Notes: generated by a model from the letters alone, not told the origin. A stretch of DNA of 16,230 bases from Bacteroidota bacterium (GCA_026391935.1 JAPLDC010000421.1:1-16230), one strand, 5' to 3'; shown: positions 8,272 through 15,785, counted from the first letter of the stretch. Made by a program: numbers and translations.

Positions 8272-8847
8272 ATGAAAAACATTTTCCGCGACTTTCTCAC
8301 GTTCAATAAACGTGAACGCAATGGCGTATTTATTCTGACAGGAATTATTTGCGCATTGATTCTTTATCTAAATATTTCTTCTCGTTTTATCAATCAGGAA
8401 CAAGTTGATTTTACTAAGTTTGATAAAGATGTTAGAGCCTTTCAGGCTTCGATAAAAGAAAAAACAAGTTCCAATGAATATCCTGAAAAAGGTACTCCTA
8501 AAGCTGAGAATATTTTTTCTGATAAAACGAAGGTGGAACGTTTCAGTTTTGACCCGAATAATTTACCAGAGGGAGAATGGAAGCGCTTGGGCTTAAACGA
8601 AAAGCAAATTAAGACCATTAAAAATTATGAATCAAAAGGTGGGAGATTCAGAAAGAAAGAAGATGTGAAGAAAATGTATTGTATCAAAGATGAGCTCTAT
8701 GCTTCGTTGGAACCCTTCATTCAAATTGCTTCTGCAGATGACGAAAATCGAAATAATGAAAATACAAAAGCGGTTTTTCAAAATGGAAAAGTTGAAAATG
8801 CCACAAATTTGAAAACTGTAAAAACAGAAACAGTGATGGAAATTTGA
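8272..8847 (+). CDS. Helix-hairpin-helix (ComEA-like) protein, N-terminal part of a frameshifted gene
   Basis: The 191-residue product has a short basic N-terminus, one membrane helix (about 18-34), a polar linker and a helix-hairpin-helix domain (about 92-152) with NLPEGEWKRLGL and YESKGGRFRKKEDVKKMY. It looks like the N-terminal part of the membrane-anchored multi-HHH proteins common in Bacteroidetes, which are related to the DNA-binding ComEA fold; a role in DNA handling is inferred only. The ATG at 8272 is preferred over 8197 because of the GGAG and because the membrane anchor directly follows. It ends in ..TVMEI then TGA, where homologues would enter a second HHH domain; the C-terminal part continues in another frame. 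The gene therefore appears broken. Confidence 0.7.
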   Translation: MKNIFRDFLTFNKRERNGVFILTGIICALILYLNISSRFINQEQVDFTKFDKDVRAFQASIKEKTSSNEYPEKGTPKAENIFSDKTKVERFSFDPNNLPEGEWKRLGLNEKQIKTIKNYESKGGRFRKKEDVKKMYCIKDELYASLEPFIQIASADDENRNNENTKAVFQNGKVENATNLKTVKTETVMEI

Positions 8848-8857
8848 TCAGGAGAAA

Positions 8858-9094
8858 TTGGATGCCATCGGAAAATATATTGAGATCGATCCATCAAAAA
8901 TAAAAAAAATCAACATCAATACCTGTGAGGTCGCGGATCTAAAAAATGGCTATATTAAATGGAATGTTGCAAATGCAATTGTAAATTATCGTAAAAGTCA
9001 TGGTAAATATAAATCGGTTGATGAAATAAAAAAAACAGATTTGGTAGATGACGAAACATACCGTAAAATTGTACCGTATTTAATTTTAGATTGA
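8858..9094 (+). CDS. C-terminal HHH fragment of the same disrupted gene
   Basis: This 78-residue frame, shifted relative to the preceding one, encodes a helix-hairpin-helix repeat: KKININTCEVADLK, then YIKWNVANAIVNYRKSHGKY and the terminal Y.KIVPYLILD. In related proteins this is the last HHH unit. Sense coding extends upstream of the TTG start: WKFDQEK (from 8837) also fits the family and overlaps the end of the first frame. A GGAG (8851-8854) lies just before the TTG, so separate translation is conceivable, but a soluble one-domain fragment is more likely a decay product. The central HHH domain is absent, pointing to an internal deletion with frameshift. Confidence 0.6.
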   Translation: MDAIGKYIEIDPSKIKKININTCEVADLKNGYIKWNVANAIVNYRKSHGKYKSVDEIKKTDLVDDETYRKIVPYLILD

Positions 9095-9185
9095 AATTTG
9101 AAAAACAAGCTAGATTAATTTTTCCGACGTGTATTATTCTTATATAAAATTTAAGGAACGAGCTTCTCATAATTAATAAAACGAT

Positions 9186-9713
9186 ATGTTACAAAAAAAA
9201 ATAAAAGGAATCATTCGTGATGTCGAAGATTTTCCAAAACCAGGAATATTATTTAAAGACATTACACCTATTTTTCATAATCAGCAATTGTGCAACGAAA
9301 TAGTAAACGAATTTGCTAGCCGTGTTGCTGATAAAAATATTAATGCTATTGTCGGAGTTGAAAGTCGCGGCTTTTTATTTGGTTTTGCACTAGCGAACAA
9401 AATGAATATCCCATTTATTTTGGTGCGAAAAGCAGGAAAGCTGCCGTATAAAAAAATAGCGTACGAATATGATCTAGAATATGGAAGTGCAAAAGTAGAA
9501 ATGCAGATCGATGAAATTCAGCCTGGTTGGAATGTTTTGATTCACGATGACTTGTTAGCTACAGGTGGTACTGCAGAAGCTGCGGTTAAGTTAATCCAAA
9601 TGCAACAGGGAAATGTTGCCGGATTTGCTTTTGTAGTGGAACTTGATTTTCTGAAAGGTAGAGAAAAATTGGCACCATACTCCTCGACTATTATTAGTCT
9701 AGTCAATTATTAG
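9186..9713 (+). CDS. apt: Adenine phosphoribosyltransferase
   Basis: This 175-residue cytoplasmic enzyme converts adenine and PRPP to AMP and pyrophosphate (purine salvage). DFPKPGILFKDITPI near the N-terminus (15-29) and VGVESRGFLFG (57-66) are hallmarks of Apt. VLIHDDLLATGGTA (117-130) is the PRPP-binding loop with the two acidic residues and the TGGT turn. RKAGKLPYKK (81-90) is the flexible catalytic loop. Length is normal for the family and the protein is intact. The ATG lacks a Shine-Dalgarno, like most genes here. It is not obviously in an operon: 91 bases separate it from the broken HHH gene, and the next gene has its own promoter. Confidence 0.95.
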   Translation: MLQKKIKGIIRDVEDFPKPGILFKDITPIFHNQQLCNEIVNEFASRVADKNINAIVGVESRGFLFGFALANKMNIPFILVRKAGKLPYKKIAYEYDLEYGSAKVEMQIDEIQPGWNVLIHDDLLATGGTAEAAVKLIQMQQGNVAGFAFVVELDFLKGREKLAPYSSTIISLVNY

Positions 9714-9738
9714 GAAGATTTCTGGTTGTAAGTTTTTT

Positions 9739-9767
9739 TTTGTAAAATGGTATTTTTTATATATTTG
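9739..9767 (+). promoter_or_regulatory. Bacteroidetes-type promoter for the T9SS cargo gene
   Basis: TTTG (9739-9742) and TATATTTG (9760-9767) are 17 bases apart, with the start codon 23 bases beyond the -7 element. Confidence 0.55.
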
Positions 9768-9789
9768 TTTTTGAACTAAACTACTCACT

Positions 9790-11547
9790 ATGAAAAAAAT
9801 TACCTTTGGATTATTCTTTTCTCTCTCTTTTCTCATCTATAATGTTTCATTTGGACAATGTCCCGGTTGCCATATTGATTCTTCATTAACTAGTCCGGGA
9901 ATATATCCAACCACCCTTCCCACCGGAACACAAACAGTTCCATATTCTGAGGATGTTACTTTTGTAATGTTCCTTGATACTTCTGGTTTTGCTGTTAACT
10001 ATTTCAAGATTATAGGGGTTTCCGGATTGCCTTTTGGATTGCACTGGGAGTGCAATAACGCTGCCGCCGGATGCCAATACGATCCGAATGTGAATTTAAG
10101 AGGTTGTGTAAAAATTTGCGGCACTCCTTTACAATCGGGCTTTTTTACTATAGATGTGAATCTAGTTGTAAATCTTGCTACAGTTGGAAACCAGAATTCA
10201 ACAACTCAGCTTTTTGTTCAAATAGATCCTGTTGCTGGAGGAAATTCTGGATTTACTTTTAGTCCTGCAATGTCCTGCGATACTGCACTTGTAAATTTTG
10301 ATGCATTGATTGATGGTGCGCCAAATCCAACTACTTATAATTGGAATTTCGGAAACGGAAATACGAGCACTTTGCAACATCCTTCTGCGCAATTATATTC
10401 AACCCCGGGGGATTATGTTGTCTCTTTGCAAACCGATATTTTAGGATATAAGATAACCGATGTAAATCTATTTAGTGTGAACGGCAATTGGAGTGGAGAT
10501 GTCGAAGAGCCGAGCTCAACCTTTTTTAGTCCTGACCCCTATTTTCAGATTTTTAATTCACTTTCCACAAACCTCTATACGTCCGCAACATTAAGCGGTA
10601 CTGAGTCAGGGTCATGGAATAGTCTCAATATTATTTTAACTGACCCACCTTATTCCATTACTATCTGGGATGAGGATAATATTTCTGCGGACGACAATTT
10701 GGGTAGTTTTCCTTTTACTGTATCCGGACCAGGTACGATCCCTTATAGTGGAGCAGGAGGTACATCAGGTAATATAGTTGTTGCTAGTTATGTTGTCCAG
10801 ACCTTTATGAATTATGATACTGTCCATGTTTATACTTCACCTGCACCTCCTTCTGCAATATCTCTTTCAGGAAACGATACAATATGTCTAGGAGATTCTG
10901 TGATGCTAAGCGTTACTGGTGTTGGTTCAAATACAATACAATGGTATAACGATACAACTTCAGTTGTCAATGGCGATACTCCTTCTATTATTGTAAATCA
11001 AGCAGGTAATTATTGGGCACAACTTACGAATGCCAATGGCTGTAGTTCTAATAGTAACCAGCAAAATATTTTTGTTGCACCAATCCCATATAATCCAACT
11101 TTTTTAATCAGTGGCAATACTTTAACGTGTTATACCACAGGTTTTCAATTACAATGGTATTTAAATGGAAGTCCAATACCGGGGGCTGATTCATCTGTTT
11201 ATGTTATTTCTGTTACCGGCAATTATTCAATCGTTGCTACAAATTCATACGGCTGTTCCGCTTCAAGCATTGTTGTTTTAGAAACATATATCGGAGTGGA
11301 TGAATTGGATGCACTAAATCATCTGGTTGTTTTTCCTAATCCTTCCAATGGTGAATTTAATATTAGTGCCGACCAACGAATCATCGGTATGAACTATACT
11401 GTAACTGATAATATTGGCAGAGTTATTATCCAAGGAAAAATTGAGGATGCAAATACAAAAATTTCATTATCTGAATTTGATCGAGGTATTTATTTTCTTT
11501 TTGTAAAAGGAGAATCTTCAAAAATAGTTAAGCTTATCAGGAATTAA
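9790..11547 (+). CDS. Secreted multidomain protein with PKD, C2-like and Ig-like domains and a T9SS sorting domain
   Basis: The 585-residue protein begins with a Sec signal peptide (about 1-23). A Cys-containing Ig-like region follows (about 24-147; GLPFGLHWECN, GCVKICGTP), then a PKD domain (about 155-232; YNWNFGNG and PGDYVVSL). Next comes a C2-like segment (about 233-340) with an Asp-rich loop, WDEDNISADDNLG, and two Ig-like repeats (about 357-428 and 432-498) with QWYNDT / QWYLNG and GNY..A/V motifs. The end (503-585) is a type A Por/T9SS sorting domain: VFPNPSNGEF, then GRVI and a final hydrophobic strand plus basic tail. It should be exported through the outer membrane by type IX secretion and either released or anchored. 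No enzymatic domain is seen, so adhesion or matrix function is a guess. It appears monocistronic. Confidence 0.85.
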   Translation: MKKITFGLFFSLSFLIYNVSFGQCPGCHIDSSLTSPGIYPTTLPTGTQTVPYSEDVTFVMFLDTSGFAVNYFKIIGVSGLPFGLHWECNNAAAGCQYDPNVNLRGCVKICGTPLQSGFFTIDVNLVVNLATVGNQNSTTQLFVQIDPVAGGNSGFTFSPAMSCDTALVNFDALIDGAPNPTTYNWNFGNGNTSTLQHPSAQLYSTPGDYVVSLQTDILGYKITDVNLFSVNGNWSGDVEEPSSTFFSPDPYFQIFNSLSTNLYTSATLSGTESGSWNSLNIILTDPPYSITIWDEDNISADDNLGSFPFTVSGPGTIPYSGAGGTSGNIVVASYVVQTFMNYDTVHVYTSPAPPSAISLSGNDTICLGDSVMLSVTGVGSNTIQWYNDTTSVVNGDTPSIIVNQAGNYWAQLTNANGCSSNSNQQNIFVAPIPYNPTFLISGNTLTCYTTGFQLQWYLNGSPIPGADSSVYVISVTGNYSIVATNSYGCSASSIVVLETYIGVDELDALNHLVVFPNPSNGEFNISADQRIIGMNYTVTDNIGRVIIQGKIEDANTKISLSEFDRGIYFLFVKGESSKIVKLIRN

Positions 11548-11576
11548 TCTAGATAGCTTATTCTTGCTTCTGATTT

Positions 11577-11613
11577 TTCTTATTGCACGCAGCTTTTCTG
11601 CGTGCAATAAGAA
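11577..11613 (+). terminator. Perfect 16-bp hairpin after the T9SS cargo gene
   Basis: TTCTTATTGCACGCAG (11577-11592) is exactly complementary to CTGCGTGCAATAAGAA (11598-11613) around a 5-base loop, 30 bases after the stop. It probably ends the transcript, but the U-run after it is poor (ATTTGG), so it could instead be a 3'-end stability structure. Confidence 0.55.
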
Positions 11614-11666
11614 TTTGGAAAGATTAAAGCTTTAGCCCCAAAAATATTTTATCTGAGGTCAAAAAT

Positions 11667-11695
11667 TTTGCATTCCAATAAAATTTATATTTTTG
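11667..11695 (+). promoter_or_regulatory. Bacteroidetes-type promoter for the acyl-CoA dehydrogenase gene
   Basis: TTTG (11667-11670), 17-base spacer and TATTTTTG (11688-11695) match the -33/-7 consensus and end 28 bases before the ATG. Confidence 0.55.
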
Positions 11696-11723
11696 TCACT
11701 CTTAAGAAATTAATACTACAATA

Positions 11724-12863
11724 ATGGACTTTAGCACGAATGAAAATCAGCGAATGATAGCTGATATGATTAAAAAATTTGGAGCGGATCATATTCGTCC
11801 AAAAATGATGGAATGGGATGAATCACAAGAGTTTCCTATCGAGGTTTTTAAAAAACTTGGAGAACTTGGATTGATGGGCGTTTTGGTGCCTCAGGAATAT
11901 GGTGGTTCAGGTTTTTCCTATACCGAATATGTAACTGCAATAGTTGAATTGTCAAAGATCTGTGGTTCGATTGGATTATCAATGGCGGCTCACAACTCTT
12001 TATGTACAGGTCACATCTTAGCATTCGGCAACGAAGAACAAAAGAAAAAATATCTTCCTAAATTGGCTACAGCTGAATGGATTGGTGCTTGGGGCTTAAC
12101 AGAAACAGGTACAGGTTCTGATTCAGGTGGAATGACCACCACGGCAAAAAAAGAGGGTGATTTTTATGTGCTTAATGGCTCTAAAAATTTTATTACCCAT
12201 GCGATCAGTGGAAATGTCGCGGTCGTAATTGCCCGTACTGGTGAAAAAGGTGATTCTCATGGAATGACAGCTTTCATTATTGAAAAGGGAACGCCTGGAT
12301 TTAAATCTGGAAAAAAAGAAAATAAATTAGGTATGCGCGCTTCTGAAACGTCAGAGTTAATATTTGATAATTGTCGTGTTCACAAAGATCAGGTATTAGG
12401 CAAAGAAGGGGATGGATTTATTCAAGCAATGAAAGTATTGGATGGTGGTCGTATTTCTATCGCATCATTGGCTGTTGGTATAGCTAAAGGAGCCTTTGAC
12501 TGCGCACTTAAATATTCTAAAGAACGCGAGCAATTTGGAAAACCAATTTCTCAGTTTCAGGCAATTTCATTCAAGTTGGCGGATATGGCAACAGAAATTG
12601 AAGCTGCCGAATTACTTACGCTTTTTGCCGCTGATAAAAAAAATAAAGGTGAAAAAATGACCAAAGAAGGTGCTTATGCAAAATATTATGCATCAGAAGT
12701 TGCTGTCAGAACGTCAAATGAAGCTGTTCAGATTTTCGGTGGTTATGGCTATACAAAGGATTTTCCGGCAGAAAAATATTACCGCGATAGTAAATTATGT
12801 ACCATTGGTGAGGGGACTTCGGAGATCCAAAAAATGGTAATTGCTCGAGAAATAATGAAGTAA
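11724..12863 (+). CDS. Acyl-CoA dehydrogenase (short-chain/butyryl-type)
   Basis: This 379-residue FAD enzyme, a normal full length for the family, introduces the alpha-beta double bond into acyl-CoA and passes electrons to ETF. GAWGLTETGTGSD (121-133) is the first family signature and contacts FAD and substrate. QIFGGYGYTKDFPAEKYYRD (336-355) is the second. The catalytic base is most likely Glu363 in IGEGTSEIQ, the position used by short-, medium- and butyryl-CoA dehydrogenases. REQFGKPISQFQ is also conserved. It is most like the short-chain or butyryl-CoA group, acting in fatty-acid or branched-chain amino acid breakdown, but chain-length preference cannot be read with certainty. It has its own promoter and no adjacent beta-oxidation or etf genes. 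Confidence 0.92.
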   Translation: MDFSTNENQRMIADMIKKFGADHIRPKMMEWDESQEFPIEVFKKLGELGLMGVLVPQEYGGSGFSYTEYVTAIVELSKICGSIGLSMAAHNSLCTGHILAFGNEEQKKKYLPKLATAEWIGAWGLTETGTGSDSGGMTTTAKKEGDFYVLNGSKNFITHAISGNVAVVIARTGEKGDSHGMTAFIIEKGTPGFKSGKKENKLGMRASETSELIFDNCRVHKDQVLGKEGDGFIQAMKVLDGGRISIASLAVGIAKGAFDCALKYSKEREQFGKPISQFQAISFKLADMATEIEAAELLTLFAADKKNKGEKMTKEGAYAKYYASEVAVRTSNEAVQIFGGYGYTKDFPAEKYYRDSKLCTIGEGTSEIQKMVIAREIMK

Positions 12864-12881
12864 TTAGAAAAAAATTGGGAT

Positions 12882-12902
12882 TTAGAAATTAGAAATTAGA
12901 AA
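12882..12902 (+). repeat. Three tandem 7-base repeats, TTAGAAA
   Basis: TTAGAAA occurs at 12882, 12889 and 12896, directly upstream of the rpsU -7 box. An AT-rich tract here could act as an UP-like element; it may also be simple-sequence drift. Confidence 0.6.
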
Positions 12903-12909
12903 ATTTAAT

Positions 12910-12917
12910 TATATTTG
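12910..12917 (+). promoter_or_regulatory. -7 box for rpsU
   Basis: TATATTTG followed by C fits TAnnTTTG. No good TTTG lies at the proper distance upstream; the TTAGAAA repeats occupy the -33 area. The leader to the ATG would be about 85 bases. Confidence 0.5.
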
Positions 12918-13007
12918 CAACCCCAATTAAGAAATTGGATAAAAAATAAGATTGGTTAATTAATTTATTTTCCAATTTAATAAATCAACAAATCAAAAAT
13001 ATAAAAA

Positions 13008-13202
13008 ATGTTAATAGTTCAAGTTAAAGAAGGCGAAGCAATCGAAAAAGCACTTAAGAAATTCAAAAAGAAATTTGAAAAAACAGGTGTTGTTAAAGAA
13101 TTACGTGAACGTTCAAAGTTCATCAAGCCTTCTGTAGTTTTTCGCGAAGCTAAAATTAAAGCGATCTACAAAGAAAAAATGCAACGTAACGAAGAAGCAT
13201 AA
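13008..13202 (+). CDS. rpsU: 30S ribosomal protein bS21
   Basis: The 64-residue basic protein reads MLIVQVKEGE, then EKALKKFKKKFEKTGV, ELRERSKFIKPS and a Lys/Arg-rich tail, which is bS21 over its whole length. bS21 sits on the small-subunit platform near the 3' end of 16S rRNA; in Bacteroidetes it helps bury the anti-Shine-Dalgarno. The start has no Shine-Dalgarno: the bases before it are A/T only. The genes downstream, xerC and hpf, follow in the order usual for the phylum. Confidence 0.95.
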   Translation: MLIVQVKEGEAIEKALKKFKKKFEKTGVVKELRERSKFIKPSVVFREAKIKAIYKEKMQRNEEA

Positions 13203-13229
13203 TACTTCTTTGATTTTTCAAATATTTTC

Positions 13230-13312
13230 TAAAGAGGAAAAAAATACAGGTTTATCTATAACTTTTATCGGTTATTAACGTTAAACAAGTAGATTTTTCC
13301 TCTTTATTTTTT
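13230..13312 (+). terminator. Long-range nested hairpin with T-run between rpsU and xerC
   Basis: TAAAGAGGAAAAA (13230-13242) pairs fully with TTTTTCCTCTTTA (13294-13306). Inside are a second stem, GTTTA/TAAAC (13250-13254, 13282-13286), and a small inner TAAC/GTTA. TTTTTT follows at 13307-13312. It could terminate or attenuate between rpsU and xerC so that bS21 is made in excess over the recombinase. Confidence 0.5.
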
Positions 13313-13341
13313 GGATTATCGTGTAATTCTTCTTTTTGTTT

Positions 13342-14220
13342 ATGGATGCTAGTCGGGATAGTTTTTTACAATACCTTCAATTCGAGAAACGATTGTCAAG
13401 CCATACTATTTTGGCCTATTCCTCCGATTTAGATCAATTTTATTCCTTTCTTCTCACAACATATAGCATAAAAAATATTTCCGAGATAAATCATACAGCT
13501 GTCCGTTCTTGGATAGTTGAATTAATGGATAAAAAGATCAGTCCTCGTTCTGTCAATCGCAAGATCACCACTCTTAAAACCTTCTATAAATTTCTTTTAC
13601 GACAAACTATTGTTAAAGAAAATCCGATGTTGAAGATTATTTCCCCAAAAACATCAAAACGTTTACCGGTATTTATTGAAAAGGATAATATGAATGTTCT
13701 TATTGATAATGTTGATTTCGGAGAAGATGTGGATGGTGTTCGTAACAAATTGATCATTGAACTTTTTTATGCAACAGGCATCCGTTTGTCGGAATTGATT
13801 AATTTGAAACAGGCAAATGTGGATTTCTATGCCTGTCAATTTAAAGTGATGGGTAAACGAAATAAAGAAAGGATCTTGCCTTTTAATAATGAACTGAAAA
13901 ATAGTATCCGAAATTATATTTCTCAAAAAGTAGATCTTCCTAATGAATTTCTTTTTGAAATGAAAAATGGAAAAAAAATGTATGAAAAATTAGTTTATCG
14001 GCTCGTTAATAATTACCTTTCACTTGTCACAACTATAGATAAAAAAAGTCCGCATGTTTTGCGCCATACTTTTGCAACACATATGCTTAATAATGGAGCT
14101 GATTTAAATGCTATTAAAGAATTGCTTGGACATGCAAACCTTTCGGCAACGCAAGTATATACGCATAACACAGTAGAAAAATTAAAAAATATTCATAAAC
14201 AAGCGCATCCTAAGGGATAG
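13342..14220 (+). CDS. xerC: Tyrosine recombinase XerC/XerD
   Basis: The 292-residue protein has an N-terminal SAM-like core-binding domain (about 1-90; FEKRLSSHTILAYSSDL) and a catalytic domain. The tyrosine recombinase residues are all present: Arg148 (ATGIRLSEL), Lys172 (MGKRNKER), His238 and Arg241 (HVLRH), His264 (LLGHANLS) and the nucleophile Tyr273 (QVYTH). With its partner it resolves chromosome dimers at dif before cell division. Length and position after rpsU match the chromosomal xerC of Bacteroidetes rather than a mobile-element integrase; XerD cannot be fully excluded. The ATG at 13342 is preferred to an in-frame TTG two codons upstream. No integrative element boundaries are seen. 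Confidence 0.88.
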   Translation: MDASRDSFLQYLQFEKRLSSHTILAYSSDLDQFYSFLLTTYSIKNISEINHTAVRSWIVELMDKKISPRSVNRKITTLKTFYKFLLRQTIVKENPMLKIISPKTSKRLPVFIEKDNMNVLIDNVDFGEDVDGVRNKLIIELFYATGIRLSELINLKQANVDFYACQFKVMGKRNKERILPFNNELKNSIRNYISQKVDLPNEFLFEMKNGKKMYEKLVYRLVNNYLSLVTTIDKKSPHVLRHTFATHMLNNGADLNAIKELLGHANLSATQVYTHNTVEKLKNIHKQAHPKG

Positions 14221-14244
14221 CAATAATAAATAATAATAAATAAT

Positions 14245-14250
14245 AGGAGG
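14245..14250 (+). promoter_or_regulatory. Strong Shine-Dalgarno of hpf
   Basis: AGGAGG, followed by A, ends 8 bases before the ATG of hpf. It is the only full Shine-Dalgarno in the window, where other genes have none or a 4-base match. Confidence 0.8.
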
Positions 14251-14258
14251 ACAGTATC

Positions 14259-14555
14259 ATGACAGTAAAAATTCAATCCGTGCATTTCGATGCAGACAAA
14301 AAATTGTTAGCATTTGTAGAAGAACGAGTAGATAAATTAACCCATTTTTATGATGGAATAATAAAAAGTGAAGTTATTCTGAAGCTTGATAAATCAGAAG
14401 GATTAGAAAATAAAATTGCTGAAATTAAATTACACATTGCTGGTAATGATCTGTTCGCAAAAAAACAATGTAAGAGTTTCGAAGAAGCTATTGATACTAG
14501 TATTGACGCACTAAAAGCTCAGGTGAAAAAGCACAAAGAAAAATTGCAAGGCTAG
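14259..14555 (+). CDS. hpf: Short-form ribosome hibernation promoting factor
   Basis: The 98-residue protein has the beta-alpha-beta-beta-beta-alpha pattern of the HPF/YfiA (RaiA) family. KIQSVHFDADKKLLAFVEERVDKL forms the first strand and helix, and FEEAIDTSIDALKAQVKKHKEKL the basic C-terminal helix. It binds the small-subunit decoding region and stops translation in idle ribosomes. There is no C-terminal dimerisation domain, so it is the short form. It lies 38 bases after xerC, probably co-transcribed, and is followed by a strong terminator. The strong AGGAGG suggests translational control different from its neighbours. Confidence 0.88.
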   Translation: MTVKIQSVHFDADKKLLAFVEERVDKLTHFYDGIIKSEVILKLDKSEGLENKIAEIKLHIAGNDLFAKKQCKSFEEAIDTSIDALKAQVKKHKEKLQG

Positions 14556-14556
14556 G

Positions 14557-15246
14557 CTAATACTTAGCAAATAAAGGGACTCTTCTAAAAAAAATAGAAG
14601 AGTCTTTTTTATTGTCAATGATATTCATACCCATTGTTCCTTTTAATCTTTTGAACCTGTTTTCCCTTTTTACTAAAGAAACAAAACTCTCCGAAAATGC
14701 TGATTCTGCATTAATTTCAGGCCATTTTGATTTCATATCAATGTTTTCATACTTAATAGTAATGATTTCTATTTCAGGAAAACTATTTTTGATATATCTT
14801 CCTAAAAGTAGCGCTTGGTATGGATCTGTGGCAAGCCCTATTCTTTTAAATCCCTGCTCTTTGGCTAATTGTACCGAGTAAAAAACATTTTCAGTGCTAT
14901 GTTCCGCTTCCTCTTCGCAAAAGATATTTTTGGTTGGCAAACCTAAAGAATCTGCATAGATCTTCATCACTTTACTTTCCACATAGGGTGTATAAACAGA
15001 GGCTCCTGAAAAAATAATATTTTTCGTGATTCCTCTTTCAAATAAATACTTTGCCCAAAGAATTCGAGCTTTTAATACCATTTTCATGGATCGTTTCTGA
15101 TAAGGGACTCCTGGAACTATGATCACATCATAGGGGTTTGAGAGTTCTTTGTTGAGGTCTTCTGACTCTTTTGCTGTTTTGTTAAAGCTACAAAGAAGAA
15201 CAATTGCACAGCTTATTACAGCTGGAGTTGAAAGAGAGCATTTCAT
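14557..15246 (-). CDS. YdcF/DUF218 family protein
   Basis: From the ATG at 15246 the protein has 229 residues: a hydrophobic N-terminal segment (about 9-19, possible signal or anchor; Cys19 is only a poor lipobox) and a DUF218 (ElyC/SanA/YdcF) domain from about 38. DVIIVPGVPY is the first Rossmann-like strand; NIIFSGA (77-82), Y..D.LG.P..NI, EEEAEHSTENV (111-121) and RIGLATDPYQ are the other family motifs. Family members are linked to envelope integrity or bind nucleotides, but the reaction is unknown. An ATG 13 codons upstream (15285) is possible; 15246 is preferred for its nearby AGGA and the hydrophobic start. It is convergent with hpf, ending 1 base past that stop, and encodes hpf's terminator in its 3' end. 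It separates hpf from the tRNA operon. Confidence 0.75.
   Translation of the reverse strand: MKCSLSTPAVISCAIVLLCSFNKTAKESEDLNKELSNPYDVIIVPGVPYQKRSMKMVLKARILWAKYLFERGITKNIIFSGASVYTPYVESKVMKIYADSLGLPTKNIFCEEEAEHSTENVFYSVQLAKEQGFKRIGLATDPYQALLLGRYIKNSFPEIEIITIKYENIDMKSKWPEINAESAFSESFVSLVKRENRFKRLKGTMGMNIIDNKKDSSIFFRRVPLFAKY
14578..14610 (+). terminator. Rho-independent terminator of the rpsU-xerC-hpf unit
   Basis: GACTCTTCTA (14578-14587) and TAGAAGAGTC (14595-14604) form a perfect 10-bp stem with an A7 loop, followed by six T. It lies inside the 3' coding end of the convergent YdcF-like gene, where it encodes the segment around DSSIFFRRV. Confidence 0.85.
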
Positions 15247-15285
15247 GGTCCTAGTTTTAGTTAGCTCCATTTGAACTTGGCGCAT

Positions 15286-15570
15286 TTTTCCATTTTTATG
15301 AAATGTTGAAAAAGCAATTCTGTTGGAGCGTAATTTTCAAACCATGATTTCGGGGATGTTTAACTTTTGAAAAAACGATCAACATTCACACTAATTGTTT
15401 GAATGCTTCTTTTTGAGGTAAAGAGACGTTTTTTAGCTGTTAGCGTAATGTTTTTTATAAAATATTCAGAATAATATTCAATAAAAGCCTTATTAATTGG
15501 AACATTTATTTAAATTTGCGACCTTAAAAAGGGTTGGTAAGCATTTTTTTTGAAAAAAACCTTCAAAACT
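15286..15570. other. Non-coding region upstream of the tRNA operon
   Basis: No convincing frame is present on either strand. A second TAAATTTG -7-like box occurs at 15511-15518 without a -33 element at the correct distance, so an additional upstream promoter is possible. The promoter of the YdcF-like gene should also be here but is not obvious. Confidence 0.4.
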
Positions 15571-15601
15571 TTTGTTACTCCGCAAATGTTTTATAAATTT
15601 G
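15571..15601 (+). promoter_or_regulatory. Promoter of the tRNA operon
   Basis: TTTG (15571-15574), a 19-base spacer and TAAATTTG (15594-15601) make a near-ideal Bacteroidetes promoter about 80 bases before the first tRNA, as expected for a strong stable-RNA/tuf transcript. Confidence 0.65.
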
Positions 15602-15683
15602 CAATCCTTTTTCAAGGGGGTTTACAAAATATTGACAACCAAAAGGGTTGAAGTTCTTTTAAAATATAGGATTACAAGACATT

Positions 15684-15757
15684 GCCGATGTAGCTCAGTT
15701 GGCCAGAGCAGCTGATTTGTAATCAGCTGGTCGGGGGTTCGAATCCCTCCATCGGCT
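15684..15757 (+). tRNA. tRNA-Thr (anticodon TGT)
   Basis: The acceptor arms GCCGATG and CATCGGC pair over 7 bp. The anticodon stem GCTGA/TCAGC holds the loop TTTGTAA with anticodon TGT (reads ACA). The T-arm is GGGGG-TTCGAAT-CCCTC. Discriminator T; CCA is not encoded. Confidence 0.95.
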
Positions 15758-15785
15758 CTTTTTTAATTGATTTGAAATATTTGTA

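Noticed and set aside
13342..14220. Integrase of a mobile element beside tRNA genes
   Set aside because: It has the chromosomal XerC context (rpsU-xerC-hpf); no att repeats or element genes were seen, and the tRNAs are intact.
14222..14244. AATAATAA-type repeat before hpf
   Set aside because: It is short simple AT sequence, without CRISPR-like spacing or other structure.
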